The notes under the pieces were generated by a model. It searched no databases and had not been told where the DNA came from. It was given only the letters and a program-made list of their open reading frames with translations. The translations under genes and the position numbers were made by a program. A DNA stretch of 64,000 bases. Source: Callaeas wilsoni (lineage: Eukaryota > Chordata > Aves > Passeriformes > Callaeidae). Shown one piece after another: positions 54,041-64,000 of this stretch (the stretch's first letter is position 1; each line of letters starts with the position of its first letter). The DNA is taken from the NCBI GenBank assembly GCA_013398955.1, contig VWPU01014838.1, positions 28,742-92,741 on the forward strand, written 5' to 3'.

Positions 54041-57000
54041 ATAAGTGTATACAATCAATGAAGTCACTTAATTTGCAGCTACTCTTGAATAAAGGGCAAA
54101 ACTTTGCCAAAATCTTCTAAATCCCACAAAACTAATGAATTTTATTACTGTTTTCTGAACAGGAGAGGACAACTACACACCAGAAGAGTCCAAGAAAAAG
54201 TGTAATAGACTCCACTTTCAGAATAAAAGAGCTGTGTAAGTCCATTAAATAATTATTCAGACATTAGGGGTTAATAGTGGATAAGATTTGCTTTCAGAGC
54301 ACTGTCCTTATTGGGTATTTTCAACAAGTTTTTTGTTTCATTGGTAAAATTCTGCTTGATTTGCAAAGAGAAAGAGTGGAACTGGACTATAAAAAACGCA
54401 TTAGAAATTGACACCATACCATGTTTGAAAAAGTCAAAAATATTTGTGCATAATTAATGACATCCCTCGTGTCATTTCTGTGTTTTAAATACACCTTTAC
54501 AGGCACATGAACCTAGTTATTGTGCCCTTCTGAAAATTTCCAAGTGCCATAACCTTTTAATATAAAAATGCTACTTCGTTGTTGTTTTTGTTGTTACACG
54601 AAGGCATAAACACAATGAAAAAAGAGGAGTCAAAACTGAGGAAATCAGTCACTGGTGGCAGCCAGTTTTGTGATTCCTCCTACCAAAGGCATTAGTTGAT
54701 TCTGAAACTGAATCAAAGTGCAAATCAATGCAGAGATTAACTAGGCAGCTGCCCACTAGGACACACTCTGGAAAGTGCTGCAAAAGGACTACCACAGAGC
54801 CAGAGTTCTGATTAGCAAAAAAAGATGAAGGCATTATGAAACATGAAGCTTCCAAGCCGTTGTCTTCGGGGTTATTTCCCTGAAGCACAACTATGAAGAG
54901 TGTGAAAATTCCTCACTTTTTCCTGGTTCCCATTAGTACTGTATAGAAGGATCTCTGTTATGTAGGCAGACACATTGTCTTCTTACAGCTATTTGTTAAG
55001 GCAGCTTTAGCATGAACCCGGAGAAGAATTTGAATTCTTGCATTAGAAAAATTGTGATAATAATGAGCAAAACCAAAGATTTTGAAAGCCTACTCTTGGA
55101 GGAAAATAGCTAGAACAGCTGGTTGAGAGTTCTTGTTTCCATTTTCTTATGTTTAGAAACACTATCTCTTATTTGTAGTTACCCTGGTTCGAGTTTTCTC
55201 TAGCAGCAGTTCACATTACAACGGATCATGGCTGATAATAGCACTGGTATTGACTTGTAACAATCGACTTCGGTTTTGCCCCTGCTTCAAGCTGTTCTTT
55301 TCATTACTTTTCTCCTTCTCTATTTGCAAGTGAATGATTCACATAAACCTCCATCCATTTTCAGAGTGAATCCTCTCTAAGGGGGACAAAAAGCCTGATG
55401 CTTTTCCACTCACCTGCTGAGAGCTAGCCTTTAAAAGTACAAGGTTGTGTTTTGGTTTCTCTCAGCTCCATGCTGTTTCCAAGACTTAGGTGAATAAAAA
55501 CTGAACTGAAGAGTAGATATCAGAATACTCAACAGCTGCTTAGCTAAAACGAATGGATTTTGTTCAAGAAAAAGTCCTACAAATCATTCTTAGCTTTTTC
55601 TTGAATTGCATTTCCTGAGAATGGGTTTTGGGATTTGCAATCAAATGTTAAAACATGCTTTGTAACTTTTATTCTGAATTCTTTCTAGCTTTCATGCCTT
55701 TCCCAAGATGTGAATTCCAACCACAGATACTATGTTATAAGAAGAAAATTGCCAGCACCATAAAGAGATGAAATGGCTTTTCCTTGCAATTTTCTGCTAT
55801 TCGTTGTCCCTTCAGAATGTTTGCTGAAATCATGATCAGATGATGGCTGTTCTAAAAACTTGCAGAGGAGACATCATTTTTAGCAATTCTGCTATGAAAA
55901 AGGAGACCAGAAGGCAAGGATTTCAGGTCCTTCAGACAGAGAGTTAGAGAGAGAATATCAAATTAGTTGCAGGTGGAGTACACAGATTCTCCAGTTTTCA
56001 TATCTTTAGCTTTTAATTTTTCCTTTTCTCATGCATTCTTAAGAGGAGAAAGGGGATTATGTTTTGCTGTTAGGGACTACAGTGCTCTACAGTGATGAGA
56101 GATATTTTATTCCTATCTATTTCCATCACAGGCTCCTATAGGAGCACTCTTTAAATCTGCAAGCTCAATCAAGCACATGAATTGGGAAGTGATTCCCTCC
56201 ACAAAATATTAGGTATCTTGAAAACAAAGAGGGTGCAGAAGATGGGGAGAAATAACCAAAGAAATACATTTGAAGAAAGCAGAAGAATACATTGAAAGAA
56301 AGCAGATGTTTGTGTTTGTTTTGCTTGTCAGATGTCTGGGAAGGGGAGAAGGAATGTGCTCTCCTTAAAAGGCACACAGTAGCCTGAAGACAGGCAGAAG
56401 CAGGTCATGATTTTACGCTGAAAGTACACTGCATTCCACAGAGATGTCTGTTTCTCTTCAGTGTTTCCAGGAGCTACAGAGACTAAGGTCACTATAAAGA
56501 TACTTTGTTTTGAAATTACCCTGCCTGTTCCGCATGCCTCAGAGAAATAAAATATCTCCATTGCTTTCAGAAACCTGAAAATACACTTGAGCTCTGATGT
56601 TAATATGTGGCCTCTGTACTGCACAGGTGAGACTATTGAGAAGCTGCATCCTACCACAGTGTTTGTCCATCTGGGCTCTTTACTGGTGTTAATTGATTTG
56701 CAAGATGCTGTGAGGTTTGTGTTTTACTTTTTGTTTAGTTGTTGTTGTTGTTAAACTACATTGCAGGATTTCCATTTATCCTGATGGCTCTGCTGTAACA
56801 TGTATATCCTTCCTTATTAAAATGTTCTGCACAAAAATCATCCACAGGACAATTTCTTTCAGATGAAAGAGAACTGTGAAGTAAAAGCTAAATCTGGCAT
56901 ATTTGTGAGATAGCATGTGTGCATCCCCTTTGCAATTTACAGCCTCGTTTATATCTCACAACATGGAATTGTCCCCCAAAGGTATAGGAATCTAGGAAAT

Positions 57001-60000
57001 GTGAGGATAGAGTGCAAAGAAGAAAGAGTTCTCTTTATCTTCCAAGAAACCTTGTGAAGAGCTGGGCCGTTATGGAATTCTGATACAGAAAAAACGGAAG
57101 AGATTTGTAGGGAGACAACACCGTAGATTTCGTTTGGGTTATGTAATTTCAAGTCATCATAAAAATGGAAAACATGTTGACTGCTCAAAGGTTGCCCATT
57201 TCATGAAGCTTCAGATAATTATTTTAATAAATTAACAGCAAGAAATGAGCATGTGCCATAACTCTTTATAGCTTATTAATTATAATACATTCAGCACAGA
57301 ATATCAGCTTCTTTTTAGAGATGAGTCAATTCTGATATCACTAAAATTACCAACCACTTCACACACTAAACTCTTTAGTGTTGAATTTTGCTGTACCCAA
57401 TATGACATGGAAGAATTGTACTACAAAACAAAAAAATATAACTATCTGAATTGCCAGTAAAAATACTTTAGATATGTTATGTAATACTGGGTTTCTTGCT
57501 GATCTAAACTTCTTTTCAATATAAGCTACTGAACCTATTTTACAGAAGGAGACTAACATTAACTTTATAGAAAAAATTCATTCTCATATAATTACTGTGA
57601 AAGAAGAATTGGATCTGGATATTCATAAAGGACTGGTTACTGTTTCCTTCATTAAGCTATAAGGTGAGTACAGGGGAACAAGGAAACTGCATATTCTCCA
57701 TTCTACAGTTCAAGAAGCCTTTTCTAAAATATTTGTTATTTGTTCATTCAAATGGGGTGGGAAAAAAGTTAACACTCGTATTGGAACAGCTGTGTCCTTG
57801 GCCAGGCTGGGCAAGTAAGGAGGAAAAGGATTGAAAGTGAGGCTCTCCCACTCTGTTCTGTGCCATCACCCCAGCTGTCCTGATTCTGCTTGTAATGGTA
57901 TTCTCAGCATCCTCTTCTCTCTCCTTGCTCCTTCACAGCACAGTTTAACATTGAAATCCATTCATTGTTCTACCAGTTCTTGTTCTTTCAAACCCTTCTC
58001 TTTTCTCTCTAAGTCAAAATATTTCAAAAAAAGACATTGTTTATAGTAAGAAATTTACATCTATTTTACCTATTTCACAAAAACAAAAACCAAACAAAAA
58101 ACCATCAAACTGCTTGGAGACATCTTAATTCTGTGACACAGCTGAAGTTGTTTGATCCCTCTGCCTCTTTCTTTGTGAAGTTTACTGTCGATTCTTACTT
58201 CACATGTCTAAGCATGTCTAGCACAGAAGTGCTTGGGCTTTCTTGGAAACGATTGCATTGTAAAATGTAAGGAAGCTCTAAAATGAAATGGATGCATAGA
58301 ACTATCCATTGCCATGGCTGGGTATATATGATGTGTCTCCTGGGCAGCACAGGTTGTATCTGAGCTAACACCCTGCTTTTCCTCTTAATAGACCATTAAA
58401 TTTGTCTCTAACCTCTGTACTGGTCATCTCTGTAAAGCCTGCAGGAACTTCACAATTTTGGAACCTCTACCTTTCTGTCACATTTAGTTGAAATTGGCCA
58501 ATATGTTCACAATTCTACTGTGGTGAGAATAAATAAACAGGCACTGTAACAGTATCAACCTCATTTTCATTGGAAAGAAGGATAGAAAAGAACTGTAGAA
58601 AAACAGGATTGGTAAACTCCACCCTTCCTTCTCTAAATGGCCAGATTTTCATTGTACATGTGGAAAACTTGCTTTTAAAATTTTCTTTCTAAAACTAGCC
58701 CAGGTTATGAGATTGTGAAGAATTTTACAGGGCATCATATTTTTAAACTGAAAATGAAACATGGGTTGAAGCAAGAAGTAGATTTCCAGCTAATCTTCTC
58801 TGACTAAACTGTCAAATAAAAGCTGTTCCAGAAATTTATTTCATAATTTATGCCATACATGATTAAACCTATGGTTCTGGATCCTGAGTCCTTTGTGCTT
58901 GCTGTGAAGGTAACCACAGCCCTACTTGTGACTGTATGATTTCCTGTGGCTGGTTTGTACTGACTAAGTCACTCTGGCTTTTTGATTATTTTTTTTCCTC
59001 TTTTGAGAAGACATTCACAAAATACAACACAGCATAAAATGCTCATTTTCTCCAAGCAGAACAGAGAAACCAATAGGTGTTCCAGCCTAGCCTGTCTTGT
59101 AGTATGATACACTGATATGCATGGACTTCCAAGGCACATGTTGTTTTTCAGTATGAGGAGTGAACTGGGCTTGTGTATGATGGAAAAGTGTCATTGAATG
59201 CCAAGGGCTTTTTCTTTTACTCAGTCTTTTTACGGCCTAGGACATGATGGCCTTTTCCTGCCTCAGTCTAAGATTAAAATTTTGGCTTGTGCTAGCTAAT
59301 ACAAAGCTATACATTTATGCATGTTACATTTTTATTGCAAGATGAGGATTTATGAATTTTAAAAGTCAAGTGTTCTGTCTCCCTTGGCAATACCCTTTTC
59401 ATTCTGCCCTGCATAGTTAACTCAGCTGGCATTTAGAAATAGATTCTTTTCAAAATTTTCTTTGCATCCAGGAGAATTTCCTGACTTTACACATTATCTT
59501 TATTTCTGTTTTCAGTTTTGCTACTCTTTTTTAACTTGTTTTTTTTTCTTTTCAGATGCTAAAGCATTCTTGCAATTTTTGTTCGAGAAGTCATTCTTTT
59601 AAAACCATGCACAAGTAAGATATCAAAAAGAAGGATTTAAAAAATGTTGTTTGAAATAGATGCCTTTACTCATGCTACCCAAAATTCCAAGAAGTAGTAA
59701 TAAAAATGGGTATGTCCAAACCTGGTTAGTAATATACTCAGGGGATGAAGCAGAGAAGAATAACCTGCATTCTGACTGCTGCTGGCAGATGGTTATGGCT
59801 CAACTTTCATTTCTAACCTTTTCCTGAGCATTCTCCCTTCTTTGGCTCAAGCACAGATTCCACTGAGATCATGTGAACTGTGCCAGAAGTGGAGTCTCTA
59901 AACTGCGTCTCACAGGCAGATGTGATATTTATGCCAAGGTAAATCTCATCTTGAAGAGATTAGTGGGAAGCCCAAGCTCCTATTTTTTAATGAAAATTCT

Positions 60001-63000
60001 GACATTCTGAAAACAATAGATGATTTTGTCCTTGCCATCACTGCTCCTGAGTATGGCAAGTTCTACAATTTACTGTAACTCGTGTTGATTTGTGTATTTA
60101 TTAGTTCATTTCAGATTCAGTGGTGATTATTTTAATGAGGTAAATAACAAAAAGGTGTTTTCTTCGTGCAATGTCACCTTTTCATACAGCGTGTACACGG
60201 ATGAAGTCAATTGCATTTGCAGATTAGCTCATCTGACCCCATTACCTTCAAAGATATAATATTCTCCTTCAGATCATCTGCAACAGTAACATCAAACATC
60301 CTTGATTTGGGATTTGAGAGCAAATTGTGTCTGTTACTCAGCTTGCTTGTATAATTCTCAGGTCTTTGTCTCCCCTGTGATTTTTAGACATACTCTTCTT
60401 GTCCTTGCTTTCCATAAATCCTTGAAAGACCACTTTCTTAGGCAGTGCCTTTCTTTTCTGTGTATCTAAGAATATTAACTTCTTTCTCCTTAATTATGTT
60501 AGCAAGGTCTCTTGTGATATAGTCTCTTCCCAAAAGACTATACTTGGTATCTGTTATCAAATCACTTTCATGTAATACCAATGTAATGTATTGTAACAAT
60601 ATTCTATTTCAGTTTCTTCTAGTCTCTGATTCACTCGCTCAAAACCCAGTTTTTAGAGATATACATAGATGATTTTATGCATAATTGTCTCCTTTGAAGC
60701 TGACACTTTGAAGAAATCAATGAGCTATGGAAATAATAAGGTGAGAAAATGGGCTTCATTTCAGTCCCTATCCCTACACTGCATTCTAGAGGATGGCTGC
60801 CAAAGTGGTGTCAGCTGGAAAAAAAGAGTCTCTTGGAGGCTCCAGCCAGCACAGCACAAACTCATTACAGTGCAGGATGAAAACCAGTGATTTTTAACAC
60901 TTTACTTTTCCCTCTCCATGTTGGAGAAGAAAATCTGGACTGTAATTTCCACAGGTAAAAATAGAACTTTTCCTTCTACTTTCAGAGCTGTTGCCAGCTT
61001 TACTTTACTGGTAGTGCTAATGGTTTTCTGCCTCCCAGAATCCATGGCACCTTTGTGCCTTATGCCAGCTGGTCTAATTTTGACAAGAAGTAAATTACCC
61101 GAGCAAAGCTAAGTCTTTGCTTTTTCTGTGGTCAGAATATAATACCCCATGAGTGTTTAAAGTTGGAAGGAAAGGGGATTTATTATTCTGGCTGGAATTT
61201 TAAAATCTCAGAATAGTCAGGTAATTCATAACAGTCTTGCTAACATCAAACCATTTCTGTTTTCATGGAAACTGAATTCCGTTCAGGAAGCTATTTTAAT
61301 AAAAGTACAATTTTCTCTCCTATTTTACAGAAACTCATGTGTACACAAATAAAATTTTATTATTTTTTCACAGGCCACCCTGTCAGAAAATTCATGCTGG
61401 AGTTATTGCAAAATCACAACTTTAATTTTCATTATGGCAATTTTGTATATAGCAGTTTTGTGATCAATAACCCTTAATAGACTCTTTTTTGCTCTGAATG
61501 TACTTAAGTATTATTTGAACACAGGCAAACTTTGGTGTTCACAATAGCCCAAAACAATGAGTTTCATCACTTAATTACATGCTTTATGAAATAGTGCGTT
61601 CTTTGGTACATGTTCATCTCATCTTTTATGTGATAGGCTGTAGTTCTTGCATTACGAGCATGAGCAAACAGTTTTTGCCTATTCAGTGTTTCCTGCCATT
61701 GCTTATTTACAGATCTGTTATCTCTTTCTTCAGGCTTCCGTTTTCCAGATGCTGACTCCGAGTCTGGTTAACTGTTCTTTATGTGGAAACCATTCTTTAC
61801 CCGCAATAGGCCTCTCTGTGCCTCCCATAGTTGTATTATATATATTTTCATTCTTAAGGGGAAGTGCTACACACATTATTCACAGTAAGAGGGCACCATG
61901 AATTTGTTCACTGGTGTATTATCCTATTCTTTCCCTTATAATGTCTAACATTTGTTTTAAATTCTGGATCAATACTGAGTACTGAGTTGATCTTTTTATA
62001 GGACTGTCTGTTACAACTCCAACATTTCTTTCCCTGAATAGGACTATATATTCAGGACTCATTCAGGACTCTTCATTACAAACACAAAGTTAAGGATGGG
62101 CTGTGTTTACCATGTACACCATTTTCACCTACAAATAATTTAATTTTACATGGGATCATTCAACCATCCACCCTAATGAAATACTTATGTAAAATTTTTG
62201 CAGTCACTTTTCATTCCTACTGCCCCAAGTAACCTACTGTCTTTCAGCCACTCTGGGCATATTGCTGTTCCTTTCTCTTTTCTAAGTCATTGATAAACAT
62301 TATGAAAACAGAGGTCATCTATCTCTACTGATAGCTTTACTCCACTGTGAAAGCTGATCTATTAATGTTATCATATATTGTGTTTTAACTAGTATTAAAT
62401 AGTATTTAATTTAACAACCATTTTAACAGTGTTAATCTGTGGTAATATTTTGTATCAGATGACAACATTAATTATTTTTGGAAGGCTTTGATTGTTAAAT
62501 TTCTCCAAAGCTGTCTGGAAAAGCAAGACAATCAGACATGTATTGTTCACATGGCTAGCAATTCTTTCAATGATAAGCTTATGGTAAGAGTCCACCTTAC
62601 CTGTTGACTCTTCCTTGATAGAGCACATCTATTGATGTCTTTACCAACCCTGCTCTTTTTTATAATTCATAATAGTTTTCCTACTGCATACATTAGGCTC
62701 ATCTTAAAACTCCCCAGGTTTTTTCTAAAAGATCTGGTGTGAATTCCAGTTTCAACCTTTTTAATACTACAGCAGTTTCAGGCAAGAGGCTCTAAACTAT
62801 AGTGAGCAGTTTGGCTGTTTCATTCCTGATACTCTTTAAAATGTATCATCTTTTAGATGAGAATTTTCTGCTCTTGGCAATTTACTACTGATTGAAACCT
62901 CTCCTACCAACCTGGCAGATGTTTCAGGCACAGAGATCCTGTGGCACATCACATACATGTGCAGAAAAGGGACAGGATGCTAGCATAGGAATCCCCCTGA

Positions 63001-63368
63001 AATCTCCACGGTGAACACAGAGGCAAAGTACCCATCTAATTATCTGCCATGGCCTTGTTTTGTTTGAAATCTTCTTTTGCACCTTCCTCAATTATTGGCC
63101 AAACAGAAACTGTCAGATTCTCATTCCTGACATATTTGGAAAAGAGTTTATTATTAGTTTCTATGTCTTGCAGAATGTCTTCCTGAGAATATATTTTGCC
63201 TTTCTATTGTATTTTACATATACTTTGGCTTCCAAAGTTTATTTTTCTGTGTTTTCCATTTTAGCATAACTTATGACTTTTGAAAGGTCTCCTCTACCTC
63301 CTACTAGTCTTCAATATGCTACTGTGAATGTGTTATCTGAAAATATTATCCTTTTTAAAATGTCACAC
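52250..63368. other. Gene-poor right part
   Basis: 11 kb of AT-rich sequence with no exon of a recognised family. Contains a (TA)n run at 54003-54034 and an 88-codon minus-strand open frame at 53370-53636 of unknown meaning. Between about 62.2 and 62.8 kb faint similarity to old CR1-type text (GTCATTGATAAACATT) hints at an ancient LINE. Confidence 0.5.
54003..54034. repeat. TA dinucleotide microsatellite
   Basis: About 16 uninterrupted AT units. Confidence 0.95.
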
Positions 63369-63823
63369 TGATGCCTTGTAGAGGCTGACCTGGAACAGAG
63401 GTGTTTCACTGGACAGAGTGAAAGGATAAAGGGTAGGTATTTATTGAAAGGCCTGCACAGGGCACACCTTGGGCAGTGCAGCAGTCTCGCAGAGACTACA
63501 CCCAAGACGGACGAAAGTCACACGTTTTTCAGACAGATACAAGTTTTGTCCATTTGCATTCAGAGGTTCATTGTCCAATTACAGTTTCAGGTAATGGAGT
63601 CCCATTCTCCCAGTTTGCTCCCCCCCAACTCACTTTTGTTTACATTTCTTGGGGCCTGAATCAGTGAGGTGTCCTTGATTCTCAGGCCTAGAGAGGAATT
63701 GTTGTGTCTGACTAAAATGGGAAAGCAGTAGCTAACACTTTATATGGAATTCAGAGTTACACACTAAAGAATTGCAGGATTACAAATACATGAAAATATA
63801 AAAGCTAAAATCCTAAGCCATCA
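63369..63823 (-). mobile_element. 3' LTR of a minus-strand endogenous retrovirus
   Basis: Same family as the solo LTR at 11219. Reverse orientation shown by TATTTATTGAAAGG (AATAAATA on the minus strand). Terminal inverted repeats TGATGCCTT / AAGCCATCA. The element continues to the right beyond the LTR, unlike the solo copy. Confidence 0.82.
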
Positions 63824-63841
63824 TTCCCCCTTTTTAGAGGC
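63824..63841 (-). promoter_or_regulatory. Polypurine tract of the provirus
   Basis: On the minus strand GCCTCTAAAAAGGGGGAA directly precedes the LTR start TGATGG. This is the primer site for plus-strand DNA synthesis and fixes the LTR as the 3' one. Confidence 0.8.
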
Positions 63842-64000
63842 TTCACAAGGCCTCTACTTTGTCGAGTCTCTATTCTAAATATCTACTATTAATATGTGTT
63901 TAACAGTAAATATCTAACAATAGTAAATATCTTAAAACAGTAGTGTTTTGCACAATCAGCTATCATGCGAAGAAGATTTATGACTATAATTATTATGAAC
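63842..64000 (-). mobile_element. Provirus internal region, cut by the window end
   Basis: Sequence upstream of the polypurine tract on the minus strand. No coding motif is visible in the 159 bases present; the body and 5' LTR would lie to the right. Confidence 0.6.

Noticed and set aside
56328..56657. 109-codon minus-strand open frame
   Set aside because: No motif, no splice context, AT-rich random-looking composition.
1..64000. tRNA, rRNA, CRISPR or bacterial-type operons
   Set aside because: Nothing of the kind seen; this is intron-rich vertebrate DNA.

Overview
The window is vertebrate nuclear DNA and almost certainly avian. It has short exons in long AT-rich introns, CR1 LINE 3' ends, and several endogenous-retrovirus LTRs of types I associate with songbirds. 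The passerine assignment rests on remembered repeat families, not on a search.

The left 37.5 kb (957-37509, + strand) is the 3' two thirds of a collagen VI alpha gene. I could trace 30 exons with consistent splice phases: the N1 von Willebrand A (vWA) domain, a triple helix of exactly 336 residues, vWA domains C1 and C2, an acidic linker, and a C-terminal Kunitz domain ending at a TAG at 37507-37509. Two C-terminal vWA domains, a short linker and a Kunitz module are the architecture of the alpha-4(VI) chain, so the gene is called COL6A4. The upstream N-terminal vWA domains lie outside the window. Human COL6A4 is broken; this bird copy reads open throughout. In the cell the product would be a secreted alpha-3-like chain that pairs with alpha-1 and alpha-2 to build microfibrils.

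From about 42.0 to 51.0 kb, same strand, lie decayed remnants of a second collagen VI gene. They comprise several Gly-X-Y exons with residual splice sites, then pieces of a C1 and a C2 vWA domain. Order and spacing parallel exons 15-27 of the intact gene. Mammals carry COL6A4, COL6A5 and COL6A6 in tandem, so this is probably a lost COL6A5/COL6A6-type paralogue. Its 5' half is absent; the stretch where it might lie (37.8-42 kb) is occupied partly by retroviral debris (an aspartic-protease relic and LTR pieces).

Mobile elements: CR1 fragments at 1.4, 11.2 and 21.1 kb; a solo LTR at 11.2-11.7 kb inserted into a CR1; a 1.13 kb LTR at 32.3-33.5 kb inside a COL6A4 intron; an 836 bp LTR at 51.4-52.2 kb; and at the right edge a minus-strand provirus 3' LTR with its polypurine tract, whose body runs off the window. 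From 52.3 to 63.4 kb I see no convincing gene.
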